From NCBI GenBank assembly GCA_937925605.1, contig CALALV010000172.1:1-36072 (forward strand): DNA of 36,072 nt, read 5' to 3'. The DNA comes from an uncultured Woeseia sp. Lineage in GTDB: Bacteria; Pseudomonadota; Gammaproteobacteria; Steroidobacterales; Woeseiaceae. Made by a program: the position numbers and the translations under genes. How positions within the stretch are numbered: position 1 is the first letter of the stretch; the number at the start of each line of letters is the position of its first letter. A model generated the notes under the pieces. The model was not told where the DNA came from and did no database searches. It saw nothing but the letters and a program-made list of their open reading frames with translations. Shown one piece after another: positions 1 to 6,567 of the stretch.

Positions 1-67
1 CGGCGCCGGCGCGGGCGGCACCGGCGAGCAGCACGAGGACGGCAGCCGCGCGGCGCAGCGCCGTCAT
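1..67 (-). CDS. Exported protein, 5' end only (cut by left edge)
   Basis: Only the first 22 codons are inside the window. They read MTALRRAAAVLVLLAGAARA followed by GA. This is a typical Sec signal peptide: a basic start (RR), a hydrophobic stretch, and a small-residue ending that suggests signal peptidase I cleavage. The ATG at 67-65 overlaps the TGA (66-64) of the upstream RidA-like gene as ATGA, so the two are probably translationally coupled. The product therefore probably acts outside the cytoplasm. Nothing more about its function can be read here. Confidence 0.6.
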   Translation of the reverse strand, partial: MTALRRAAAVLVLLAGAARAGA

Positions 68-612
68 GAGCGGCGGATCTCGAACACGGACTCGATCTCG
101 ACGGCGGCGTCGCGCGGCAGCGTGTTGGTGCCGAGCGCCGCGCGCGCCGCGAGGCCTGAGTCGCCGAACACGTCGCGCAGCAGTTCCGAGGCGCCGTTCA
201 CGACGGCGGGCTGATCGGTGAAGTCGTCGGCGCTGTTGACGAAGCCGCGCAGCTGCACGCACTGCACGACCCGGTCGAGGTCGCCGCCGCAGGCGGCCTT
301 CAGCTGCGCCAGCACCCGCAGGCCGGCGAGCCGCGCGGCCGCGTAGCCCTGCTCGATGTCGAGGTCACGGCCGAGCTTGCCGGTGACCGGGACGTCGGCG
401 TCGAGCGGCGGTATCTGCCCGGCGATGAACACCTGGTTGCCTGACACGCGCCAGGGCACGTACACGGCGATCGGGTTGGCAGGCGTCGGCAGCACGATGC
501 CGAGCGCGCGCAGGCGCTCGTCGACCCGCCCGGATTTGGCCGCGGCGGGCGCGGCCAGCCCCGCGGCCACCGGGAGCGCCACGAGCCATTCGAAAAACGA
601 CCGTCTGTCCAT
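64..612 (-). CDS. Tat-exported RidA/YjgF-family protein
   Basis: 182 residues. The N-terminus DRRSFFEW, followed by a hydrophobic run ending in APAAA, is a good twin-arginine signal, so the protein is probably exported folded. The rest is a RidA/YjgF/UK114 domain, including GNQVFIAGQIP and, near the end, the ARAALG segment with the Arg that in RidA proteins binds the carboxylate of enamine/imine substrates, then AVEIESVFEI. It resembles the longer cd02199-like branch rather than the 130-residue cytosolic RidA. Family members deaminate reactive 2-aminoacrylate-type intermediates, but periplasmic members are poorly defined and the substrate here is unknown. GAGG lies 8 nt before the ATG. It follows the DUF2256 gene by 94 nt and overlaps the next gene by ATGA, so the three probably form one minus-strand operon. 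Confidence 0.85.
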   Translation of the reverse strand: MDRRSFFEWLVALPVAAGLAAPAAAKSGRVDERLRALGIVLPTPANPIAVYVPWRVSGNQVFIAGQIPPLDADVPVTGKLGRDLDIEQGYAAARLAGLRVLAQLKAACGGDLDRVVQCVQLRGFVNSADDFTDQPAVVNGASELLRDVFGDSGLAARAALGTNTLPRDAAVEIESVFEIRRS

Positions 613-706
613 GAGTACCGCCTCGCCGGGCGTGGCGTCGGCGCCAGCGGCCGACAGGGCCGATCACTCTAGCGAAGGGTCCGGGGCATTGCCAGACGGC
701 CCCGTT

Positions 707-883
707 TCAGTGCGTGCGCCGCTCGCCGCGCGGCGGCTCGCCGACGCGATGGCCGGCGATGCGCTGGCAGGTAGCGGAGCAATAGCGCATGTCGCGCCAG
801 GCGCGCTCGAACTCGCGCCGCCAGCGGAACACGAGGCCGCAGCCGGCGCAGCGCTTCTCGAGCTGTCGGGTCGTCCTGGTCAT
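707..883 (-). CDS. DUF2256 small zinc-ribbon protein
   Basis: 58 residues from the ATG at 883, which has GGAG 7 nt upstream. A longer in-frame reading back to 1078 exists, but it has low-complexity Arg-rich sequence and no better ribosome site. The core is CAGC, then VFRWRREFERAWRDMRYCS, then ATCQR. Two Cys pairs (CxxC and CSxxC) around a W-rich centre are the signature of the DUF2256 family. These are small proteins predicted to bind zinc, often encoded near photolyase/cryptochrome genes, though none is visible here. The biochemical role is unknown. The gene is divergent from ggt and heads the minus-strand group with the RidA-like gene. Confidence 0.8.
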   Translation of the reverse strand: MTRTTRQLEKRCAGCGLVFRWRREFERAWRDMRYCSATCQRIAGHRVGEPPRGERRTH

Positions 884-1027
884 GGTCCTGCTCCGCATCG
901 GGTTCGCCCGCGCACGGACGCGATCCCGGGAGCAGCATGGTGCCGCAGCGCGGCGGGCCCGACGCGCAACGTAACAATTCGTGACCTTGTCGGTTTCAGG
1001 CAAAACCAGCCGTCCCGGGCGGCTGTG

Positions 1028-1033
1028 TAGAAT
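1028..1033 (+). promoter_or_regulatory. Possible -10 element of ggt
   Basis: TAGAAT (5/6 match to the sigma-70 -10) lies 33 nt before the chosen ggt start. I see no good -35 at 16-18 nt upstream, so this is weak. Confidence 0.3.
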
Positions 1034-1066
1034 GCGGCCTCTCCCCGTTACCCTATGGAGCCGCCG

Positions 1067-2770
1067 ATGCGCCCGCAACTGCCGACGACCCTGCTGCTCG
1101 CCCTGCTACTGCTGCTGCCGCCGCTGGCGGCGGACGCGTCCAGCCGCGAGCCCGTGCGCGGCCACCACGGCATCGTCGCCAGCGCATCGATGCACGCCTC
1201 CGAGGTCGGCCGCGACGTGCTCGCCGACGGCGGCAACGCGATCGACGCGGCGGTCGCGACCGCGTTCGCGATGGCCGTGACCTGGCCGACTGCCGGCAAC
1301 ATCGGCGGCGGCGGTTTCCTCGTCTGGCACGGCGCGGACGGCAACGTGACCAGCTTCGACTTCCGCGAGAAGGCGCCGCTCGCCGCCAGCGAGACGATGT
1401 ACCTCGACGAGGACGGCAACATCCCGGACAACATCAACCACGACAGCATCCTCGCGGTCGGCGTGCCGGGCACGGTCGCCGGGCTCGAGCTCGCGCACCG
1501 CCGGCTCGGCACGAAGCCCTGGCGCGAGCTGGTCGAGCCGGCCGTGCGCCTGGCCCGCGACGGCATCCCGATCAGCTGGCACCTGCACGACTCGTTCAAG
1601 GGCCGCAAGGCGTTCTGGGACCGCTACCCGAGTTCGGCCGCGGTGTTCCTGAAGGCCGACGGCAGCTTCTACGAGCCCGGCGACACCTGGAAGCAGCCGG
1701 ACCTCGCGCGCACGCTGCAGCGCATCCGGAAAGAAGGCGCGGACGGCTTCTACCGCGGCCGCACGGCCGGGCTGATCGCCGACTTCATGGCCGCGAACGG
1801 GGGACTGATCACGCGCGAGGACCTCGAGCGCTACGAGGCCGTCGAACGCGAGCCGATCCGCGGCAGCTACCGCGGCTACGAGATCGTCAGCATGCCGCCG
1901 CCGTCCTCGGGCGGCGTCGTGCTGGTCGAGATGCTGAACATCCTCGAGGGCTTCGACCTCGCGGCGATGGGCCACAACTCGGCGCAGTACCTGCACGTGC
2001 TGACCGAGTCGATGCGCCGCGCCTACGCCGACCGCGCGGAATACCTCGGCGACCCGGACTTCAACGAGGACATGCCGGTCGCGCGGCTGACCTCGAAGGC
2101 ACACGCCGATTCCCTGCGCGGCAGCATCGACCTCGAACGCGCCTCGGTCAGCGACCCGCGAGAGTTTGCCGCGCGCTACGAGTCGCCCGAGACCACGCAC
2201 TTCTCCGTCGTCGATCGCCACGGCAACATGGTCTCGCTGACCTACACGCTGGAATGGGGCTACGGCTCGCACATCGTCGTCGACGGCGCCGGCTTCCTGC
2301 TCAACAACGAGATGGGCGACTTCAACGCCCAGCCCGGCGTCACCGACGAGAACGGCCGCATCGGCACCGCGCCCAACCTGATCGCCCCGGAGAAGCGCAT
2401 GCTCTCGAGCATGACGCCGACGATCGTCGCGAAGGACGGCGTGCCGCTGTTCGCGACCGGCACGCCTGGCGGCAAGACGATCATCAACACGACGCTGCAG
2501 ACCATACTCAACGTCATCGACCACGGCATGAACGCCGCCGACGCGATCGACGCGCCGCGTATCCACCACCAATGGCTGCCGGACCGCACGCGCATGGAGC
2601 GCCTCGGCTTCTCGCCGGACACGCGCGAACTCTACGAGTCCTACGGCCACACCGTGCGCGAGAGCGGCGCCATTGGTTCCGCGATGATCGTCTACCGCGA
2701 CCCCGACACCGGCATCGTACAGGGGGCGGCGGACCGGCGGGCGGCGGACGGGGGTGCTGCTGCCTACTAG
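1067..2770 (+). CDS. ggt: Gamma-glutamyltransferase (glutathione hydrolase) precursor
   Basis: 567 residues from ATG 1067. GGAG (1057-1060) sits 6 nt upstream; an ATG at 1055 is in frame but lies inside that ribosome site. A Sec signal peptide (about residues 1-25, LLLALLLLLPPLAADA) sends it to the periplasm. GGTs cleave the gamma-glutamyl bond of glutathione and transfer it to water or amino acids. They self-process at a Thr that becomes the N-terminal nucleophile of the small subunit. Here that Thr is residue 376, in PETTHFSVVD. It gives a small chain of 192 residues, close to the E. coli size. Other family blocks are GGNAIDAAVATAFAMAV near the start and GTPGGKTIINTTLQ near the end. It is a single gene on the plus strand, convergent with the cytochrome genes across the repeat-bearing gap. 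Confidence 0.95.
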   Translation: MRPQLPTTLLLALLLLLPPLAADASSREPVRGHHGIVASASMHASEVGRDVLADGGNAIDAAVATAFAMAVTWPTAGNIGGGGFLVWHGADGNVTSFDFREKAPLAASETMYLDEDGNIPDNINHDSILAVGVPGTVAGLELAHRRLGTKPWRELVEPAVRLARDGIPISWHLHDSFKGRKAFWDRYPSSAAVFLKADGSFYEPGDTWKQPDLARTLQRIRKEGADGFYRGRTAGLIADFMAANGGLITREDLERYEAVEREPIRGSYRGYEIVSMPPPSSGGVVLVEMLNILEGFDLAAMGHNSAQYLHVLTESMRRAYADRAEYLGDPDFNEDMPVARLTSKAHADSLRGSIDLERASVSDPREFAARYESPETTHFSVVDRHGNMVSLTYTLEWGYGSHIVVDGAGFLLNNEMGDFNAQPGVTDENGRIGTAPNLIAPEKRMLSSMTPTIVAKDGVPLFATGTPGGKTIINTTLQTILNVIDHGMNAADAIDAPRIHHQWLPDRTRMERLGFSPDTRELYESYGHTVRESGAIGSAMIVYRDPDTGIVQGAADRRAADGGAAAY

Positions 2771-2886
2771 CGCGCTGCAACTGCCGAACACACCACACCA
2801 ACCTGCCGAAAAGACAACACCAGCCGCCGGGCGGAGTGGTTCCACGAAGTCCGGCGGCGGGTTTACGTGCGTGGGTACGGGTGAGG

Positions 2887-2999
2887 GTGCTTATCGGGTT
2901 CGTGGTAGCGCGGTAGACACATCCGGACCCGCGGGCCGGGGAAGGCCCCGGACCTCCAATTTCGGAGTCGGCCCGGGACCTTCCCCGACCCACGGGTCC
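2887..2999 (-). repeat. Structured hairpin repeat, copy 1 (75-nt hairpin plus conserved 3' tail)
   Basis: Arms 2925-2951 and 2973-2999 pair over 27 positions around a 21-nt loop (2952-2972). The three imperfect pairs are C-A on the plus strand but G-U on the minus strand, so the structure is fully paired only in a minus-strand transcript. Read on the minus strand, the loop contains GACTCCGAAATTGGAGGT and is identical to that of copy 2. On the 3' side (2924 down to 2887), 30 of 38 bases match copy 2, including CGCGC and ACCACGAA. Weaker matches (CCGCCGGA at 2857-2850, CACTCCGC at 2838-2831) suggest the element runs to about 2831. I cannot assign it to a named repeat or RNA family. Confidence 0.85.
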
Positions 3000-3043
3000 T
3001 CGCAGTGCCGGAACGGCGACACCCGGTAGCGGAATCGGCTCAC

Positions 3044-3060
3044 CGGCATCCGGAATGCCG
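3044..3060. repeat. Small perfect hairpin between the two large repeats
   Basis: CGGCAT and ATGCCG form a 6-bp stem around CCGGA. It has no following T-run. It is one of two small hairpins lying side by side in the space between the heads of the large repeats. Confidence 0.45.
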
Positions 3061-3077
3061 TGCCACCGTGCGTGGCA
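3061..3077. repeat. Second small perfect hairpin between the large repeats
   Basis: TGCCAC and GTGGCA form a 6-bp stem around CGTGC, directly abutting the hairpin at 3044-3060. It has no T-run. Confidence 0.45.
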
Positions 3078-3104
3078 GTCGCGTCGAGCCCGAAGTCCGT
3101 GAGA

Positions 3105-3217
3105 GGGTCGGCGCGCCGGGTAAGCCTTCGGGCCGACTCCGAAATTGGAGGTCCGAAGGCTTACCCGGTGCGCCGGCCCGGAAGCATCTATCGCGCGACC
3201 ACGAAACCGAAAAGCAG
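3105..3217 (+). repeat. Structured hairpin repeat, copy 2 (75-nt hairpin plus conserved 3' tail)
   Basis: Arms 3105-3131 and 3153-3179 pair over all 27 positions. The two imperfect pairs are G-U when read on the plus strand, so this copy is sense on plus. The 21-nt loop (3132-3152) is identical to the minus-strand loop of copy 1, although the stems differ at 12 base pairs. The conserved tail is 3180-3217, with CGCGC and ACCACGAA. Further matches (CCGCCGGA at 3249-3256, CACTCCGC at 3278-3285) lie at nearly the same distance from the hairpin as in copy 1. The copies are head to head, with hairpins inside and tails pointing outward. Confidence 0.85.
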
Positions 3218-3300
3218 CAACCCGTCAGCCAATGGGGAGAATGCCGGTCCGCCGGAAGAAAGGTGGTGGTGGCGGTGCACTCCGCAGGTATGCCGCCGGC

Positions 3301-4182
3301 TCACTCGTCGTCCGGCAGCGCGGGCAGCGACTTCAGGTACACGGCGATGGCACGCCGGTCCTCCTTGGTGAGGTGGCTGGTGTTGTCTTCGATCACCGGG
3401 GCCATCGAGCCGCCGGCGAAGTCGCCGTCCGGCTCCATGCCGATGTCGAGGAAGTACTCGATGTCCGAGACGGACCAGCGGCCGATGCCGTCCGCGCGGT
3501 GCGGCGTGATGTTCGGCATCTTCTCGCCGCCCGGGCCGTCGGGGTTGCCGGCGAGTTCGCGTTCCGCGTCGAGCGCGCCCAGGCGCGCACGCGGTGTGTG
3601 GCACTCGCCGCAGTGGCCGAGGTGGCGCACGAGGTAGGCGCCGCGGTTCCAGGCCTCGTCACGGTCCGGGTCCGGGTGAAAGCGCAGCGGCTTGAAGTAG
3701 CGGCTGCGCCAGACGCCGGCGGCGGTGCGCGAGCCCATGAACGGCGGCAGGTCGTGTTCGCGATTGGCCTGGCGCACCGGCTCTATGCTCGTCAGGTAGG
3801 CTTTCAGGTCCAGCAGGTCCTCGCGCGAGACGCCGGTGTACGAGGTGTAGGGAAAGGCCGGGAAGTAGGCGTCGCCGTCCGGGCTGATGCCGTCCTGGAA
3901 CGCGCGCACGAACTCGTCGTCGCTCCAGCCGCCGATCCCGGTCTCCGGGTCCGGCGTGATGTTCGGCGAGTAGAACGTGCCGAATGGCGACTCGAGCGCG
4001 CGGCCGCCGGCGAGGAAGGCCGCGCCTTCGTCTTTCGCCGTGTGGCAGGTGATGCAGCCGCCCGCGTGCGCGATGTACTCGCCGCGGGCGATGCGCGCAT
4101 CGTCCTGCGCGCCCGCAAGCGCGGGCACGCAGGCGAGCGCGAGCCCGAACGCCGCGCGCGAAAGCACGGCGGCCCGGGTCAT
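3301..4182 (-). CDS. Exported di-heme cytochrome c
   Basis: 293 residues. A signal peptide (LSRAAFGLALACVPALAGAQ) directs it to the periplasm. There are two c-heme sites: CITCH at 43-47 in GEYIAHAGGCITCHTA, and CGECH at 191-195 in GAYLVRHLGHCGECHTP. Each half carries a repeated NITPDPETGIGGWS / NITPHRADGIGRWS block and later Met residues that could be sixth ligands. The pattern is that of the di- or tri-heme c subunits of periplasmic dehydrogenases (alcohol/aldehyde or gluconate type), which pass electrons to the respiratory chain. No dehydrogenase subunit is encoded beside it, so its donor is unknown. The ATG (4182) overlaps the TGA of the upstream cytochrome c'-like gene, with GGAG just before it, so the two are a coupled pair. 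Confidence 0.9.
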   Translation of the reverse strand: MTRAAVLSRAAFGLALACVPALAGAQDDARIARGEYIAHAGGCITCHTAKDEGAAFLAGGRALESPFGTFYSPNITPDPETGIGGWSDDEFVRAFQDGISPDGDAYFPAFPYTSYTGVSREDLLDLKAYLTSIEPVRQANREHDLPPFMGSRTAAGVWRSRYFKPLRFHPDPDRDEAWNRGAYLVRHLGHCGECHTPRARLGALDAERELAGNPDGPGGEKMPNITPHRADGIGRWSVSDIEYFLDIGMEPDGDFAGGSMAPVIEDNTSHLTKEDRRAIAVYLKSLPALPDDE

Positions 4183-4634
4183 TTCTCCATGCGGAAGTTG
4201 TCGTGGCAGTTGCGGCAGGACATGCCGACGTCGCGGAAGGCCGCACCGATCGCCTCGCTGCCGGCGCCGTCGGCGACCGCCTTGCGGAAGGCCTCGGTGG
4301 CTTCCTCGGCGCGCAGGATCGCCGCGTCGAACTCCTCGGGCTTCTCCCAGATGACCGGCAAGGCCTCTGAGTCCTCGACCGCCGAGCCTGCGGGGAACAG
4401 CCGGTGGATCTCGGCGACGCCCGTCGCCAGCCCCTGCGCGTGGTCCAGCAGGAAGCCGTCGTCGCTGACCAGCCCGCGCACGATCGCGGAGGCCGCGCCG
4501 ATGTGGCCGCGCAGCGAGGTCATGACGGACTCGCGGTAGGAATACGCGTCCTCGGCCGTGGTCTCGGCGAGCGCGCTGAAGGTCGTGCCGCAGGCAAGCG
4601 CGGCGGCGATAAAGCAGAGCGGGCGTCGTAGCAT
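4179..4634 (-). CDS. Cytochrome c'/c556-family protein
   Basis: 151 residues from the ATG at 4634, which has GGGAG 7 nt upstream. A longer frame to 4709 would put the signal peptide in the middle, so I reject it. The signal peptide is FIAAALACGTTFSALA. The mature protein looks like a four-helix bundle with a single heme site near the C-terminus, CRNCH at residues 140-144 in GMSCRNCHDNFR. This is the layout of cytochrome c' and c556. Members transfer electrons or bind NO/CO at a five-coordinate heme. It is the first gene of a two-cytochrome operon and is divergent from the beta-propeller gene at 4768. Confidence 0.9.
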   Translation of the reverse strand: MLRRPLCFIAAALACGTTFSALAETTAEDAYSYRESVMTSLRGHIGAASAIVRGLVSDDGFLLDHAQGLATGVAEIHRLFPAGSAVEDSEALPVIWEKPEEFDAAILRAEEATEAFRKAVADGAGSEAIGAAFRDVGMSCRNCHDNFRMEK

Positions 4635-4767
4635 GTACAGTCTCCCGTCGATCGGTGTGGGGTGAGGCGGCCCGGTTATTTCCGTCCGGGCCGCGGCCAA
4701 GGTTAGCATGCGCGTGACGCGTGACGATTACGGGACGGTTGCGCGGCAAGCCCGGGGGGAGTGAGCC

Positions 4768-6060
4768 ATGCCTGAGCCGAGACGCCTGCTGATCGCCGCG
4801 CTGCCTGCGCTGCTGCTCGCGTTAGTGCCCGCGCTCGCGCCGGCGCAGTCCGGCGTCGCCGAATCCCAGGACTACCTGCGCGCTGCGGCCGCCGCGCAGC
4901 GCGACGGCGACGAGGCCGCGCTGATCCGGGCGCTGGAGACCGCGCGCGAGCTGAACCCGGCCAGCCTGTTCACGCAGTACAACCTCGCCCGCGCCTACGC
5001 CCGCAACGACATGCCCGAGCCTGCGCTGAAACTGCTTGCGGACCTGGCGCGGGCGCGGGTCGACTTCGGCGCCGCCGGCGACGAGGGTTTCGCCGCGCTG
5101 CGCGACGATCCGCGCTTCGCGGACATCCTCGACGAACTCGCGGCGGCAACCGCGCCCGTGCCGGGCAGCGAATTGCGCTACGTCGTGCCGCGGCTCGACC
5201 TCGTGGCCGAAGGCATCACGCGCGACCCGGCAACCGGGCGGCTGTTCTTCGGCAGCATGCGAACGGGCGAGATTGTCGTCTTCGACCGCGACGGCCGTTT
5301 GTCGAAGTTCGCCGGCATCGTCCACGAGGGCCGGCCGCTGGCGGCGATCGGCATGACCGTGGACTCCGCGCGCGGGCTGCTGTGGGTCGTCGGTACGGCC
5401 TTCTTCCTGACCGAGGGCCACGACCCCGGGGCGCCGACCGTGTCGGGCGCCTTCGGCTTCGACCTCGCGAGCGGCGCGGAACGCGAACGCTACCTGCGCG
5501 ACGACGCGGGTCACGGCTACAACGATCTCGCGGTCGCCGCCGACGGCACGCTGTACCTGACCGGCGCCGAGCTCGGCCGGCTGCGGCCGGGCCGGCGCGC
5601 GAAGATCGAGCGGCTCGAGACCGCTGAACCGGTCTACGGCTCGAACGGCATCGTCGTCAGCCCGGACGGGCGCCGGCTCGTCGTTTCCGCCTACCCGTCA
5701 GGGATCGCCGTGATCGAGCTCGCCGACGGCGCCACGCGCTTTCTCGCCGCGCCCTACGGCCTGACGCTGTATGGCATCGATGGCCTGTACTGGCACGAAG
5801 GCGACCTCGTCGGCGTGCAGAACGGCGCGCGGCCCTGGCGCCTGATGCGCTTCGAAGTGGACGACGGGCTGACGCGGGTCGTCCGCGCGCGCACGATCGA
5901 GTTCGGCACGCCCGACGTCCCCACCAACGGCGCGATCGAAGACGGCGTCATGCACTACGTAGCGCAGGAACCCGCCGTCGACCATCCGCCGGCGCATCTC
6001 GACGAGGCGCTGCATGAATACCTCGGGCGCACGGTCATCCGCAGCGTGGCGCTGGACTAG
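4768..6060 (+). CDS. Exported TPR plus SMP-30-like beta-propeller protein
   Basis: 430 residues. The start is ATG 4768 with GGGGGAG 6 nt upstream, followed by a clear signal peptide (LLIAALPALLLALVPALAPAQ). Residues about 30-115 form a short TPR-like helical region (RDGDEAALIRALETARELNP, then YNLARAYARND). From about 135 on there are repeated beta-strand units with DPATGRLFFGS, VDSARGLLWVV, SPDGRRLVVSAYP and GLYWHEGDLVGVQNG. These resemble the six-bladed SMP-30/gluconolactonase-like propeller. It probably binds a ligand or partner in the periplasm; I cannot tell whether it is an enzyme. The stop codon overlaps the GTG of the next gene (TAGTG), which suggests one transcript with the acetyltransferase and deacetylase. 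Confidence 0.75.
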   Translation: MPEPRRLLIAALPALLLALVPALAPAQSGVAESQDYLRAAAAAQRDGDEAALIRALETARELNPASLFTQYNLARAYARNDMPEPALKLLADLARARVDFGAAGDEGFAALRDDPRFADILDELAAATAPVPGSELRYVVPRLDLVAEGITRDPATGRLFFGSMRTGEIVVFDRDGRLSKFAGIVHEGRPLAAIGMTVDSARGLLWVVGTAFFLTEGHDPGAPTVSGAFGFDLASGAERERYLRDDAGHGYNDLAVAADGTLYLTGAELGRLRPGRRAKIERLETAEPVYGSNGIVVSPDGRRLVVSAYPSGIAVIELADGATRFLAAPYGLTLYGIDGLYWHEGDLVGVQNGARPWRLMRFEVDDGLTRVVRARTIEFGTPDVPTNGAIEDGVMHYVAQEPAVDHPPAHLDEALHEYLGRTVIRSVALD

Positions 6061-6551
6061 TGGCGCCGGGCGAGATCGTCGTGCGCGAGGCCGTCGTCGA
6101 CGACGCGGCGACGCTCGCGACGCTGATCCGGCGTCTCGGCACCGCGACCGGCGAGGCGCACAAGGTGACGAGCCGCGCGGAGGATTTCGCCCGCCACGGC
6201 TTCGGCGCGAGCCCTGCGTTTCACAGCCTGCTCGCCGAACGCGAAGGCGAAGCCTGCGGCCTCGCGCTGTGGTTCTACAACTTCTCGAGCTGGCGCGGCG
6301 ACCTCGGCGCCTACCTGCTCGACCTGTACGTCGACGAAACCGAACGCGGCACCGGCCTGGGCCGGCGACTGCTGCTCGAGACCGCGAGGCGAGCGCGCGC
6401 CGGCGGCGCGACCCACCTGCGGCTGTCCGTCGCGAGCGACAACGACGGCGCGCGGGCGTTTTACGCGCATCTCGGTTTCACGTACCGTGACGACGAGTGC
6501 ATTTACCAGGTCTCCGACGCCGCGTTCGACGCGCTCGCGGACCAGCCCTGA
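6060..6551 (+). CDS. GNAT acetyltransferase, SSAT-like
   Basis: 163 residues from a GTG whose G is the last base of the upstream TAG. The GNAT fold is clear: VREAVVDDAATLATLIRRL as strand 1 and helix 1, the acetyl-CoA loop ERGTGLGRRLL (R/QxxGxG type), and the C-terminal DNDGARAFYAHLGF. The segment ALWFYNFSSWRGDLGAYLLD resembles the matching part of spermidine/spermine N1-acetyltransferases, where it precedes the CoA strand. GNAT substrates are hard to predict, but a polyamine substrate is supported by the next gene, which resembles acetylpolyamine deacetylases and starts 16 nt downstream. Confidence 0.85.
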   Translation: MAPGEIVVREAVVDDAATLATLIRRLGTATGEAHKVTSRAEDFARHGFGASPAFHSLLAEREGEACGLALWFYNFSSWRGDLGAYLLDLYVDETERGTGLGRRLLLETARRARAGGATHLRLSVASDNDGARAFYAHLGFTYRDDECIYQVSDAAFDALADQP

Positions 6552-6567
6552 ACCGGAATCCCGCACC

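Larger units (their letters stand above)
2771..3300. other. Gene-free 530-bp gap between convergent genes, carrying inverted structured repeats
   Basis: No reading frame here looks like a real gene. The open frames are short, Arg-rich and change composition. The gap holds two large hairpin repeats in opposite orientation (2887-2999 and 3105-3217), each with weaker similarity running outward. Between them lie two small hairpins (3044-3060 and 3061-3077). I see no T-run that would make any of them an intrinsic terminator of ggt or the cytochrome operon. The translated similarity between the copies (RADSEIGGP, then YRATT) is a by-product of the nucleotide repeat. Confidence 0.8.

Noticed and set aside
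707..1078. 123-residue form of the DUF2256 protein
   Set aside because: The family is about 50-60 residues long. The extension is low-complexity and overlaps the ggt start. ATG 883 has a well-placed GGAG.
1106..2845. 579-codon open frame antisense to ggt
   Set aside because: It mirrors the codon pattern of the well-supported ggt gene, is Arg/Val/Ala-rich with no domain, and is the usual shadow frame in GC-rich DNA.
2925..2999. Hairpin copy 1 as the terminator of ggt
   Set aside because: It lies 154 nt past the stop and has no T-run on either strand. Its G-U pairs favour the opposite strand.
2925..3179. Integron attC sites or a CRISPR array
   Set aside because: There are only two units, inverted, with long stems and an identical loop. 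There are no R/L attC core boxes, no spacers and no integrase or cas gene.
2514..3371. Reading frames containing RADSEIGGP and YRATT in both orientations at the repeat
   Set aside because: The shared peptides come from the nucleotide repeat. The frames include the hairpin arms and lack start sites or domain structure. The base changes preserve pairing rather than protein sequence.
4179..4709. Longer form of the cytochrome c' gene starting at 4709
   Set aside because: It would place 25 hydrophilic residues before the signal peptide. The ATG at 4634 has a good GGGAG site.
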